DNA of 64,000 nt from JAWKWH01 sp965204295 (GCA_965204295.1 OZ241973.1:3494119-3558118); one strand, 5' to 3'. Shown: positions 51,939 to 61,362, counted from the first letter of the stretch. The notes: generated from the sequence alone by a model not told the origin. Program-made: numbers and translations.

Positions 51939-52826
51939 ATGGGGCGCAGCCCGTTATTGTTGATGATGCTGATTGCGCTGGCTTTGCCCGCACAGGGAGC
52001 ATATGCTGACAAATTCAAGGTGGTGACCACATTTACGGTTTTCGCCGATATCGCTCGAAATATCGCCGGTGATGTCGCCACCGTCGAATCCGTCACGAAA
52101 CCTGGCGCCGAGATCCATAACTATCGCCCGACACCCGGCGATTTGCTTCGCGCGCAGGATGCGGATCTGATCATCCGGAACGGACTCAATCTGGAACTCT
52201 GGTTTGAGAAGTTCTTCGCGAATTTGAGTGACGTTCCCGGTGTTGTCATAACGGAAGGGATCAAACCGATGAGCATCGGCGAAGGCCCCTATGAAGGCAA
52301 ACCAAACCCGCATGCCTGGATGAGTCCGACCGATGCGCGCATTTACGTCGATAACATTCGCAACGCCTTGGTCGAACATGATCCGGGAAATGCGTCCGTT
52401 TACAATGAAAACGCCAAGCGGTATCTGGCTCGAATCGATGCGGTAATCGCACCTTTGCGCGAGACATTGGCGACAATTCCTGAAGACAAACGCTGGCTGG
52501 TCACCAGTGAGGGCGCATTTTCATACCTGGCGCGCGATTTCGATCTGAAGGAATTGTATTTATGGCCGATCAACGCGGACGCGCAGGGCACGCCCCGGCA
52601 GGTTCGAAAAGTAATCGATGCGGTAAAAGCCAACGACATCGCGGCGGTTTTCAGCGAGAGCACGGTGTCTGACAAACCGGCCCGCCAGGTCGCGCGCGAG
52701 ACCGGCGCCGGATATGGCGGCGTGCTTTATGTCGATTCGTTGAGCGCGGCGGACGGTCCGGTGCCGACCTATCTGGATCTATTGCGAGTCACTGTCGGCA
52801 CAATCGCCCGGGGGCTTGCGGAATGA
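51939..52826 (+). CDS. sitA: Manganese/iron ABC transporter substrate-binding protein
   Basis: The 295-residue precursor has a signal peptide ending near QGAYA. The mature protein shows the cluster A-I metal-binding pattern: VVTTFTVFADIARNIAGD, the ligand histidine in PGAEIHNYRPTPGDLLRAQD, a second in GKPNPHAWMSPTDARIYVDN, a glutamate in TSEGAFSYLARDFDL, and an aspartate in YVDSLS. It lacks the His-rich loop of zinc-specific ZnuA, which favours manganese or ferrous iron. The ATG follows a GGAGACCGGA ribosome-binding site. It heads sitABCD under the Mur-type box. Confidence 0.9.
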   Translation: MGRSPLLLMMLIALALPAQGAYADKFKVVTTFTVFADIARNIAGDVATVESVTKPGAEIHNYRPTPGDLLRAQDADLIIRNGLNLELWFEKFFANLSDVPGVVITEGIKPMSIGEGPYEGKPNPHAWMSPTDARIYVDNIRNALVEHDPGNASVYNENAKRYLARIDAVIAPLRETLATIPEDKRWLVTSEGAFSYLARDFDLKELYLWPINADAQGTPRQVRKVIDAVKANDIAAVFSESTVSDKPARQVARETGAGYGGVLYVDSLSAADGPVPTYLDLLRVTVGTIARGLAE

Positions 52827-53734
52827 CTTTACAGGCGGCGTCCCACCAGGTCGCAAATTCCGACATGAACGGCGACGGGTTGGACGTGGACCGCATAACC
52901 GTCACCTACCGCAACGGGCACACAGCGCTGTCAAACGCCAGCTTTTCAATTCCCCGCGGCACGATCACCGCGCTGGTCGGTGTCAACGGATCAGGCAAAT
53001 CAACACTGTTCAAGGCCATTATGGGATTTGTTCCCCTGGCGCGCGGCACCGTCAGCATACTCGGCGGCGATGCATCAACGGCTCTGCGCCGGAACCTCGT
53101 CGCATATGTGCCTCAGGCGGAAGACGTCGATTGGCACTTTCCGGTTCTGGTCGAGGACGTGGTTATGATGGGCCGGTTCGGACACATGAACTGGCTGCGC
53201 ATACCGGCTGCCCGTGACAGGGAAATGGTCGATGCGGCGCTTCGCCGGGTCGATATGGGCGCTTACCGGAAACGCCAGATCGGCGAACTTTCAGGCGGTC
53301 AGAAGAAACGCGTTTTCCTGGCGCGAGCATTGGCGCAGGAAGGTCGGGTCATTCTGCTTGATGAGCCGTTTACCGGCGTCGATGTCAAGACCGAGGAGCA
53401 GATCATTGCGCTGTTGCGCGAGCTTCGTGAGGAGGGTCGGGTCATGTTGGTGTCCACCCACAATCTCGGCAGTGTCCCGGAGTTCTGCGATCGCGCCGTC
53501 TTGATCAACCGGACCGTGCTGGCGTACGGTTTCACGGAGGACGTTTTCACCCGGTCCAATCTGGAGCAGGCATTTGGCGGCGTGCTCAGGCACTTCACGC
53601 TGGGCGGCGCGGATCTTCACGATGACGAAGATGCTCGTCAGGTGACGGTTATCTCCGACGACGAGCGTCCCTTCGTTATCTATGGCGAGAGCGACGAAGA
53701 GGCCGGCCCGGACGAAAAACGCGCCGATGACTGA
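52823..53734 (+). CDS. sitB: Manganese/iron ABC transporter ATPase
   Basis: The 303-residue protein has Walker A GVNGSGKSTLFKAIMGF, the metal-importer phrase AYVPQAEDVDWHFPVLVEDV, signature LSGGQKKRVFLARALAQEG, Walker B ILLDEPFTGVDVKTEEQI and the switch region LVSTHNLGSVPEFCD. The C-terminal 50 residues are acidic. It overlaps sitA by four bases (ATGA) and sitC by eight. It drives the SitCD permease pair. Confidence 0.92.
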   Translation: MTLQAASHQVANSDMNGDGLDVDRITVTYRNGHTALSNASFSIPRGTITALVGVNGSGKSTLFKAIMGFVPLARGTVSILGGDASTALRRNLVAYVPQAEDVDWHFPVLVEDVVMMGRFGHMNWLRIPAARDREMVDAALRRVDMGAYRKRQIGELSGGQKKRVFLARALAQEGRVILLDEPFTGVDVKTEEQIIALLRELREEGRVMLVSTHNLGSVPEFCDRAVLINRTVLAYGFTEDVFTRSNLEQAFGGVLRHFTLGGADLHDDEDARQVTVISDDERPFVIYGESDEEAGPDEKRADD

Positions 53735-54581
53735 CCTGTTGGAGCCCTTTGCGTATTCCTACATGGTCAACGCTATGTGGGTGTCGTCGCTGGTGGGCGG
53801 TGTTTGCGCCTTTCTGTCAGCCTACCTCATGCTGAAAGGCTGGTCGCTCGTCGGCGACGCGTTGTCCCATTCCATCGTGCCGGGTGTCGCCGGCGCCTAT
53901 ATGCTTGGGTTGCCGTTTTCGATCGGAGCGTTCTTTGCCGGTGGATTGGCGGCAGGCGCGATCCTGTTCCTGAACCGGCGCACCAAACTGCGTCAGGACG
54001 CCATCATTGGCCTGATTTTCACATCGTTTTTCGGCCTTGGCCTGTTCATGGTGTCACTGTCGCCGGCATCCGTCAGCGTTGAAACCATCGTTCTTGGCAA
54101 CGTGCTTGCCGTGACGCCGGCCGACACGTTGCAGATGGTAATTATCGGCGGTGTGACGCTGATGATTCTCCTGGCCAGGTGGAAAGACCTGATGGTCGTG
54201 TTTTTCGACGAGAGCCATGCGCGTTCCATCGGGCTTGATCCGGACCGGCTGAAGGCGCTTTTCTTTACGTTGCTGAGCGCCTCGACGGTAGCCGCCCTTC
54301 AGACCGTTGGCGCATTCCTTGTCATCGCCATGGTCGTTACGCCCGGAGCCACCGCCTATCTTCTCACGGACCGGTTTCCGCGGCTTGTGGCGATCAGTGT
54401 GGCCATCGGCTCGGTCAGTAGTTTTTTCGGCGCTTACATCAGCTATTTCCTTGATGGCGCGACCGGTGGAACAATCGTGGTGCTACAGACAATCATCTTC
54501 CTGACCGCGTTTCTGTTTGCGCCGAAACACGGTTATCTGGCCGCCCGCCGCAAGGCGCGGCAAGCGCTTGAGGCCGTATAG
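53727..54581 (+). CDS. sitC: Manganese/iron ABC transporter permease, first
   Basis: The 284-residue protein has eight or nine hydrophobic segments. It shows LMLKGWSLVGDALSHSIVPG, the conserved family phrase in metal-type permeases, and LKALFFTLLSASTVAALQTV near the C-terminal third. The ATG at 53727 overlaps the sitB stop by 8 bases; a longer start inside sitB would add a charged leader. Together with SitD it forms the metal channel. Confidence 0.92.
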   Translation: MTDLLEPFAYSYMVNAMWVSSLVGGVCAFLSAYLMLKGWSLVGDALSHSIVPGVAGAYMLGLPFSIGAFFAGGLAAGAILFLNRRTKLRQDAIIGLIFTSFFGLGLFMVSLSPASVSVETIVLGNVLAVTPADTLQMVIIGGVTLMILLARWKDLMVVFFDESHARSIGLDPDRLKALFFTLLSASTVAALQTVGAFLVIAMVVTPGATAYLLTDRFPRLVAISVAIGSVSSFFGAYISYFLDGATGGTIVVLQTIIFLTAFLFAPKHGYLAARRKARQALEAV

Positions 54582-55435
54582 TGGTTGAACTGCTCGATCA
54601 GGCGCTGTTGCCTCTCGCCTTTCCATTCATGCGGCAGGCTTTGGCGATAAGCCTGCTGGTGGCGGTTCCTGCGGCGCTGTTGTCCTGCTATCTCGTGCTC
54701 AAGGGCTGGTCCCTGATGGGCGACGCGGTTTCACACGCGGTCCTGCCCGGCATCGCGCTTGCATACATAGCCGGCTTGCCGGTCGCCGTTGGCGCGTTCG
54801 CCGCGGGTATGTTCTGCGCGATCTCGACCGGATTTCTCTCCGAAAACAGCCGGGTCAAGGAGGACACGGTCATGGGCGTCGTCTTCTCCGGCATGTTCGG
54901 ACTCGGCATCGTCCTGAACACCGGCATACAGACGGGCGTGCATCTGCATCATATTCTGTTCGGCGACATGCTGGGCACAACCTGGCGCGATGCGATGGAA
55001 ACCGGCGCGATCGCGCTTGTCGTGATTGCCGCGATTGCCGCCAAATGGCGCGACTTGCTGCTGCACGCTTTCGACGGACAGCACGCCCGGGCGATCGGCT
55101 TGCCGGTGAAGCGATTGCACTACGGATTGCTGGCATTGATGGCGCTGGCGATTGTCGGCGGTTTGAAGGCCGTCGGAATCATACTTGTGATTGCACTTCT
55201 GATCGCGCCTGGCGCTATCGCATTTATGATCACACGCCGGTTTGGCGCCATGCTTCTGACCGCCGTCGGAGTGGCCGCGGGGTCGTCGGCGGTCGGCATT
55301 TATGCCAGTTTTTTTCTTGACAGCGCTCCGGCTCCCACGATTGTGCTGGTTATGTCGGGGATGTTCGCGGTCGCATTCCTGCTGACGCAATGGCGTACGC
55401 CGGCCTCCGGAAAAGCCATGTCGGCATCTTCGTGA
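54581..55435 (+). CDS. sitD: Manganese/iron ABC transporter permease, second
   Basis: The 284-residue protein starts with a GTG that shares its first base with the sitC TAG stop. It parallels SitC along its length: LVLKGWSLMGDAVSHAVLPG, HHILFGDMLGTTWRDAMETG, and LKAVGIILVIALLIAPGAIA. The high similarity to SitC shows an old duplication. It is the last gene of the operon; 212 bases then precede the GMC oxidoreductase gene. Confidence 0.92.
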   Translation: MVELLDQALLPLAFPFMRQALAISLLVAVPAALLSCYLVLKGWSLMGDAVSHAVLPGIALAYIAGLPVAVGAFAAGMFCAISTGFLSENSRVKEDTVMGVVFSGMFGLGIVLNTGIQTGVHLHHILFGDMLGTTWRDAMETGAIALVVIAAIAAKWRDLLLHAFDGQHARAIGLPVKRLHYGLLALMALAIVGGLKAVGIILVIALLIAPGAIAFMITRRFGAMLLTAVGVAAGSSAVGIYASFFLDSAPAPTIVLVMSGMFAVAFLLTQWRTPASGKAMSASS

Positions 55436-55647
55436 ATTTGCCCCGGAAATCACCATGTCCGGACCGGTCGGAAAGTTCGCGATCGTGCGGCTCCCCGGAA
55501 AATTACCCGCCCTGGACACGTTCGGTTCTTGTCTGGATTGGAAAAGGGGGTTAATTCCGGTTCAGCATGTGTGCCGGAATCGGAGGCGCGCATGCAACAC
55601 GAAAGTCCATTCCAACGACCTGCGCCAACGTATTTTCGACAATCGCC

Positions 55648-57107
55648 ATGTTTATTTCAGAAAGCCAGTTAAAAGAAATCATTAAATCTCCTCAGGCGGT
55701 CGCCATTGTCGGGGCCGGGCCTGCCGGAATCACTATCGCCATGGAGCTTGAGGCGCTCGGCGTCGAGTCATTGTTGCTCGAGGCCGGCGGTTTCGAGTTT
55801 CCCGATGAAGAGGCCAACGATCCCTATCGGGGCGAGGTCACCGGACGCCCATATTCGCTGGACGCTTCACGATTGCGCTATTTCGGCGGCGCTTCCAATC
55901 ACTGGGGGGGGGGTGGTGCCGGCCTCTGGACCCTGAAGATTTTGTTAAAATCGATGGCCGGCCATTGAGCGGCTGGCCGATCGATTACAACACCGCATAC
56001 GAACATCTGGAGCGCGCTCACGAACTATGTGAAATCGGCGGCAGGGGCTATGACGTCGAACAAATACCGCAAATCAAGGCGGGCACCTATTTGCCGCTCG
56101 ACCCCGATAGCGGCTTCAGGAGCGGTATGTTTCGGTTCAGTCCTCCAACCCGTTTCGGTGAACGGTATCGGGAAACTATAGCCGGATCGAGAAAAATACG
56201 CTGTGCGTTGAATGTCAATTTGCTTCGTGTGGCGCGCGCCGACGGCAACAGATCGAGCCTGTTGGTGAAATTACCGTCACAACGAGAGGCGACGATCAAG
56301 GCCAGGGCATTGGTGCTGTCGATGGGCGGTATTGAAAATGCGCGCTATCTGTTGGCGTCCAATATGGTTGCGGCCCAACCGTTTGGCAGCGACTGGAACG
56401 GCCAATGCTTCATGGAACATTTCGGCTATTCAGCCGGTGCTGTTTATACCAAAACAGGATATAATTATGACATCAGAGAAATAAACAATCGGGGTGTCGC
56501 CGAGCGCGTGAAAATGCTTATTACCCCATCTGCCAAACAGCTAAATAAAGGCGGATTGAATATGTTTATGATCGTCCGTCCGCGCTCCAGAGAAGATGAA
56601 TTGATAAAAAAGGATTATGCCGCCAACAAAAGTTTATCGAGGTTATCGGACCAAGGATTAATGCATTATTTTATATGCACTGCCGGAACAAGCCCGAATC
56701 GGATGAGTCATGTCGCGTTGAGCGACGATAAAGATATCCACGGCGTTAACCGCATAAAGCTCAACTGGCATGTGCCGGACGACGACTTCAGGCAAATAGG
56801 CCGGTTTGCTGAATTGTTCGGCTATTATATTGGCTATAAGGGTCTTGGACGACTGAAAAAAAGAAAGCGCCATGTAATTCCTGAACCAGGGAAAGCTTTA
56901 ACGACCGGCATGCATCATATGGGTACGACGCGCATGGCCGAATCGGAAGCGACCGGAGTGGTCGATACCGATTGCAGGGTTTTTAATTCCGACGATGTTT
57001 TCATCGCGGGCAGTTCGGTGTTTCCGACTGCGGGTTATTCCAACCCGACCCTGACGATTGTGGCATTGGCCGTGAGATTGGCTAAACACCTGAGGAAAAT
57101 CGTTTGA
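55648..57107 (+). pseudogene. GMC-family oxidoreductase, frame broken at a G10 tract (phase-variable or disrupted)
   Basis: The first part (55648-55913) encodes the FAD motif AVAIVGAGPAGITIAMELEA and YFGGASNHWGG. After a run of ten G residues the frame is wrong and stops at 55968. In the next frame, WCRPLDPEDFVKIDGRPLSG continues the same protein through MHHMGTTRM (the catalytic-histidine region) to AGSSVFPTAGYSNPTLTIVA at the end. With eight G residues, or eleven, the whole is one protein of about 485 residues. Such enzymes oxidise alcohols or sugars with FAD. The downstream gene, only 3 bases away, encodes a Tat-exported partner-like protein. GC content falls visibly here compared with sitABCD. 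Confidence 0.8.
55904..55913. repeat. G10 homopolymer inside the GMC oxidoreductase gene
   Basis: Ten consecutive G residues lie exactly at the point where the coding frame changes, within the conserved NHWGGWCRP-type region. Changes of tract length by slippage would switch the full-length protein on or off. A homopolymer miscall is the main alternative. Confidence 0.85.
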
Positions 57108-57110
57108 TTG

Positions 57111-58199
57111 ATGGCAATGATCGGTCGTAGAGAATTTCTGCTCGGAACGATTGCCTTCTCGGCCGGTTGGCTGGGGGCGACCGCCTTGCCTTATATAAAC
57201 GACTCTGCCAGCCGTCCGCCATCTCAACGAATCGTTTTCCGGCCCGAGCAATTACAACACCTTGCTCTGAATCTTAAGGGGCTCGGGTCATTGGATAAAA
57301 TTCCGCCCGGGAATTCAGATCGATTGGAGGATGAGCTATTAAGGCGCATTAATCAGGACGAATTGTCAGATGTTGCCAATCTGGACCGGCGTATTTTGCG
57401 TCTGATCGAGCAGGATTTTCTCAATCGACGCACCGTGTTCATAGAAGACTGGATGTTCGCCGATACCGAAGTCAATCTGTTGTCCTATAAAAAACAATTG
57501 CACGCTAAAACAGGGCGCGCTTATGTTGCAAAAAGTGAAAATACATCTTTTGATACGGCAAGAACGGCCACTTTCCTGAAAATAAAAAAATGGGGTCCGA
57601 AAGAGACTTGTATCGGAGCGCCATTCAATAAACAAGACGATGGTCATTCGAGCAATTGGTTTCGAATTGAGGGTTATTCTGGGCTACTAAATATTTATTT
57701 CGGACACCACAAGATAAATACTACTTTCAAAGATCGATTCGCGACTACGAGAATAGATGGTAAAATTTTTGAAGAATTAACGAAAGAGGTAGCCGAACAC
57801 GACGTCTTTATGTATAATCCGCATCGAAACATAAAACAAAAAGTAGGCGTGTTTGTCGTTAAATCGACCGAAGGGCGAACGGCAACGACGACCGGCCAAA
57901 CGTCCAAGGTTTTTGGTGAAATCGTCCGTTGGGGTCCGAGGCGGACAAGGCGGCTGACGGCGTTCAACGTTCAAAAGGACGGTGCGTCTTCTATCGGAAT
58001 ATCAACTTCATGTTCACCGGCCGATACTCGTGTATTGTTCGGCGGGGTCGAGCTTTCTGCCGAGGTAAGAAATGGCGGTATCATTGCAAAACTGGATGAT
58101 TTATCCCTGCTCAAGCAAATCGGGAGCAAAGAACTGGTGCTTGATAGCAAATCTGCCGGTGAAAGGATTCTGGTCGGCCAATTTGAAATAACGGAATAA
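57111..58199 (+). CDS. Tat-exported protein with two TIG/Ig-like repeats, partner of the GMC oxidoreductase
   Basis: The 362-residue protein begins with GRREFLLGTIAFSAGWLGA, a twin-arginine signal. Residues 65-130 are helical and charged (RLEDELLRRINQDELSD; DFLNRRTVFIEDWMFADTEV). Two related segments follow at about 150-212 and 264-325: WGPKETCIGAPFNKQDDGHS and WGPRRTRRLTAFNVQKDGAS, each leading to a hydrophobic FG or FGG strand, as in Ig/TIG-fold repeats. I do not recognise a named family. The gene starts 3 bases after the GMC stop and shares its lower GC. A role as an exported companion of the GMC enzyme is inference from context. Confidence 0.65.
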   Translation: MAMIGRREFLLGTIAFSAGWLGATALPYINDSASRPPSQRIVFRPEQLQHLALNLKGLGSLDKIPPGNSDRLEDELLRRINQDELSDVANLDRRILRLIEQDFLNRRTVFIEDWMFADTEVNLLSYKKQLHAKTGRAYVAKSENTSFDTARTATFLKIKKWGPKETCIGAPFNKQDDGHSSNWFRIEGYSGLLNIYFGHHKINTTFKDRFATTRIDGKIFEELTKEVAEHDVFMYNPHRNIKQKVGVFVVKSTEGRTATTTGQTSKVFGEIVRWGPRRTRRLTAFNVQKDGASSIGISTSCSPADTRVLFGGVELSAEVRNGGIIAKLDDLSLLKQIGSKELVLDSKSAGERILVGQFEITE

Positions 58200-58210
58200 T
58201 ACCACCGTCC

Positions 58211-58700
58211 CTAGATGTTGATCCTATTTGTATGATCGCGTGTTGTGATTGAACGGACGGTGGCGGGATTGTTGGCGAAGACGTTCCAGGCTTTGCAGTA
58301 GCGGTCGACGATGTCGTGGTATGAGTTGAAGACGGAGATGGCGGTCTTGTTGGCGCGCAGGCAGGCCCGGACGTTTTCGACAGGGTTGATCTGTGGAGCG
58401 TGGGGCGGCAGCGGCGGTGATGTTATCGGGAACGCGCAGCGCTCTTGCGCCGTCGAGGAGTGGGGTCACGCCCCGGCATCCGGCAAGACCCTCAAGACCT
58501 CCCTCGTCATAGCGATGGAGCCAATCCCGTAGCGGCCGGCGGTCCATCCCGCAGTTTGCGGCTGCCGACTTGCGGTCGGGGCTCTCCGGAACCAATGCGA
58601 CCGCCACCATACGCCGCGCGGCCCTGGCATCATGGCTCCGGGAGCCGACAGCACGAAGCTCCCTCGACGTCAAATCCGTCCGCGTGATCGCAACCGTCAT
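58211..58700 (-). mobile_element. IS630-family transposase remnant with the catalytic core deleted
   Basis: From the ATG at 58700 the frame gives the N-terminal helix-turn-helix region MTVAITRTDLTSRELRA, SHDARAARRMVAVALV, AANCGMDRRPLRDWLHRYDE. It then jumps to LLDGARALRVPDNIT, the C-terminal third. After a further frameshift near 58390 the sequence reads NPVENVRACLRANKTAISVF and CKAWNVFANNPATVRSITTR to a TAG at 58211. About 200 residues with two of the catalytic acidic residues are missing. The element is inactive. Confidence 0.8.
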
Positions 58701-59052
58701 CAAAACCTCCATCCTTCGATGAAAGTGAACCGGAACCTGCACCATATGGAAATCCACAAAGGCGTCAGGCCCATTGGCCGGTGGTATTAGATGGCCCCAA
58801 ACCGGACCGTCAAGAAGCTTTTCCACACGCGGGCGCCGGCGCGTGGTGGGGGTTCGTTGCGCTCAGCCGGGATGAGACGGCCCGGTTCCGACACGCAGGA
58901 CTCTTTCGCAATATCGGGTCTTTTGAGTCCGGATCGGCGACCATCGGCGAATCGCAGCCGCTTTTGCCGACTTTTCATGAAAGCGATGGCCCGTGCGGCG
59001 GTTGCCGCCAAAACCGTCGAGCGATTTCAGCGGCCATGTCGAGAGGAACCGA
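58701..59052. other. Stretch without a recognisable gene
   Basis: About 350 bases between the IS630 remnant and the TauE/SafE gene contain only short, unconserved open frames on both strands. Part of it may be the outer end of the insertion sequence, but no inverted repeat could be matched to the other end. Confidence 0.4.
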
Positions 59053-59874
59053 TCATGCAAGACTGATCGAAAACCGCACGGCCACCAGCAGCAGGAAAAG
59101 ACCGAACGCCAGTTCCAGCGTGCGTTTCGGCAGGGCGTGGGCGATATGCGCGCCGATCGGGGCGGCGGCCAGCGTCGCCGGAATGATCAGTGCGAAGGCG
59201 ATCCAGTTGACATAGCCGGTGGAGCCGACCGGCAGGTTCAATTCGCTCCAGCCGGCCCAGATATAGCCGATCATGCCGGGAATGGAGATCAGTACGCCCA
59301 TGCCCGCCGACGTGGCGACCGCCTGATGAATCGGCCGGCCATACAACGTCATGAAGGTGTTGTTCATCACGCCGCCGCCAATCCCCATCAACGCGGAAAA
59401 ATACCCGAGCGCCAGCCCGATAAGGCCCCGCAGCGGATTGGCCGGGATGTCGTCGCCAAGCTTCCAGCTTTCGCGATTCAGAAGCAGCCGAAATCCGACG
59501 GCCGCGGCGATGACCGCGAACACGACCCGAAGGCCCTCGCTCGACAACGCCGCGGCGGTCAGCGAAGCCAGCGCGACGCCGGCGGGCACCGGCGCGGCAA
59601 AACCGCGCAGCAGAGCGGTGTCCACCGCGCCGCGTTTCAAATGAGCGCGAAAGGAGGAAATGGATGTCGGAACAATAATCGCCAATGACGTGCCGACGGC
59701 GACGTGCATGCGAACCGCCTCGTCGACGCCAAGCATCCCCAGGCCCTGGTAGAAGACCGGAACCATGACCGCGCCGCCGCCGATGCCGAAAACGCCCGCA
59801 AGTACGCCGGCGACCGCGCCGACGGCGATGGCCGCGGCGGCGAACGCGATCAATTCGTTCAACGGCAGGTCCAT
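59053..59874 (-). CDS. TauE/SafE-family anion exporter/permease
   Basis: From the ATG at 59874 the protein has 273 residues and about eight hydrophobic segments. It carries the duplicated family motif: GAVAGVLAGVFGIGGGAVMV in the first half and LGYFSALMGIGGGVMNNTFM in the second. Members move sulfite, sulfoacetate, taurine-derived or other small organic anions across the inner membrane. The in-frame region upstream to 60003 lacks conserved residues. It sits between an IS630 remnant and dusA, so its substrate cannot be inferred from neighbours. Confidence 0.87.
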   Translation of the reverse strand: MDLPLNELIAFAAAAIAVGAVAGVLAGVFGIGGGAVMVPVFYQGLGMLGVDEAVRMHVAVGTSLAIIVPTSISSFRAHLKRGAVDTALLRGFAAPVPAGVALASLTAAALSSEGLRVVFAVIAAAVGFRLLLNRESWKLGDDIPANPLRGLIGLALGYFSALMGIGGGVMNNTFMTLYGRPIHQAVATSAGMGVLISIPGMIGYIWAGWSELNLPVGSTGYVNWIAFALIIPATLAAAPIGAHIAHALPKRTLELAFGLFLLLVAVRFSISLA

Positions 59875-60030
59875 TTCCGGCGGGAGGCCCCCTTCCCGGC
59901 TGTCATCCGTGCGCGCACCGGCGCCCATCGTGCCTATTGACCGGTCGGTGACGTGTCCAGCAAATTCGATGGCGGCGCGGCCGCCGGAGCGGTTCACGCT
60001 CAAATTGCTTCGAATTGAAGACCGGCTATT

Positions 60031-61047
60031 CTAAGCCGCTTCGATTTCGGACCGTTCGGTCGCCGCCAGCGCACGCAGCAGAACTTCGGCCCCCGCGCCG
60101 TCGCGAACGCCTTCTTCGGCAAGAGTCCGGCGCCATTGCCGGGCGCCGGGAACGCCATGAAACAGGCCGGTCATGTGCCGGCTCACATGGATGAGGCGGC
60201 CGCCGCGCGCGATGTGCCTCGCGGCATGGTCCGCCATGGCCTGAACGACGGCGTTCAAATTCGGAAGCCGGCCCGGTTCTCCATGGAAACGGGCGTCCGC
60301 GCCGGCCAGGAACGCCGGTGTGCGATAGGCCGCGCGACCGAGCATGGCCCCGTCGCAGCGGCTCAGATGATCGGAAGCTTCGTCGAGAGACCGTATTCCG
60401 CCGTTGATGCCGACGAAGCGGTAGGGATTGTCGGCCTTGAGCCGGTAGACCAATTCGTAGTCCAGCGGCGGAACGTTTCGGTTCTCTCTTGGGCTCAATC
60501 CATGCAGCCAGGCCTTGCGTGCGTGGACCCATAGCGCATCCGAGCCGGCGTCGAAGGTCTGCTTCGCAATGGTCCGGAGCGCAATGTCCGGATCCTGATC
60601 GTCGACGCCGATGCGGCATTTGACGGTGACGGGAACGCTCACCGCGCGCTTCATGGCCTCGACGCACCGCGCAACGAGGTCGGGAGTTCGCATAAGGCAG
60701 ACGCCAAACGTTCCCGACCGCACGCGGTCGGACGGGCAGCCGACATTCAGATTGATTTCATCATATCCGAAATCCGCCGCGATGCGCGCCGCGGCGGCCA
60801 GTTTTTCAGGTTCCGATCCGCCAAGTTGCAGCGCCACGGGATGTTCGACCGGATCGAACCCGATCAGCCGGTCGCGACATCCATGGATAACGGCATCGGC
60901 GACGATCATTTCCGTGTAAAGCAATGACCGCTTGGTCAACTGCCGGTGAAAGAAGCGGCAGTGACGGTCCGTCCAATCCATCATGGGCGCGACGGCGATT
61001 TTATTCTCCGGGTAGTTCAGCGTCCTTCCTTGGGTTTCCAACGGCAA
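60031..61047 (-). CDS. dusA: tRNA-dihydrouridine synthase A
   Basis: The TIM-barrel FMN enzyme reads IAVAPMMDWTDRHCRFFHRQ near the start, LLYTEMIVADAVIHG, DEINLNVGCPSDRVRSGTFG with catalytic cysteine CLM after it, and HARKAWLHGLSPRENRNVPP. It reduces uridine 20/20a in tRNA D-loops. About 330 residues is the usual DusA length. No ATG or GTG is available at the right place. In-frame choices are TTG at 61047 or 61041 and a CTG at 61020, the last with an AAGGAAGG ribosome-binding site; upstream frame codons are HicA-like. The start is therefore uncertain by about 10 codons. Confidence 0.88.
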   Translation of the reverse strand: MPLETQGRTLNYPENKIAVAPMMDWTDRHCRFFHRQLTKRSLLYTEMIVADAVIHGCRDRLIGFDPVEHPVALQLGGSEPEKLAAAARIAADFGYDEINLNVGCPSDRVRSGTFGVCLMRTPDLVARCVEAMKRAVSVPVTVKCRIGVDDQDPDIALRTIAKQTFDAGSDALWVHARKAWLHGLSPRENRNVPPLDYELVYRLKADNPYRFVGINGGIRSLDEASDHLSRCDGAMLGRAAYRTPAFLAGADARFHGEPGRLPNLNAVVQAMADHAARHIARGGRLIHVSRHMTGLFHGVPGARQWRRTLAEEGVRDGAGAEVLLRALAATERSEIEAA

Positions 61048-61142
61048 AACGGAACCTTCATGCGCTGAACCGAAAAAGTTTTCACACGTCTCCGGCCTGC
61101 CTCGATCACACGGAGCCGCTTCTCGTAATCGGTGGGTTATCA

Positions 61143-61359
61143 TACGAAGATGCTGTCCGAACATTCGGCAAATCCTCTGTATCGCCCACAATTCACAGCG
61201 ATCATCGTCACCTTCCACAGGAACTGTAAACGGATATCCGTCAGGACCCTTCCACCACTCGGCAGTATTCACAGAACCCTTGCCTTTCAACGGTTCGCAT
61301 CCACATTGCCGGAGCTTGGCCTCCCACTCTTCGCGGCCGAGGGGGCGGACAGCAACAAT
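61143..61359 (-). CDS. HicA-like toxin-partner ORF with non-standard start, open into dusA
   Basis: Directly after the TGA of the HicB-like gene, and in the same frame, the sequence reads ATT then GREEWEAKLRQCGCEPLKGK, NTAEWWKGPDGYPFTVPVEG and DDDRCELWAIQRICRMFG. Length, position behind a HicB-like gene and the beta-strand FTVPVEG fit a small HicA-type mRNA-interferase fold, though I assign it from context and pattern only. No ATG, GTG or TTG precedes the domain; ATT at 61359 is the only early initiator-like codon. No stop separates it from dusA, so the frame stays open for another 120 codons. The 3' limit given is nominal. It may be a decayed gene. Confidence 0.45.
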
Positions 61360-61362
61360 GGA

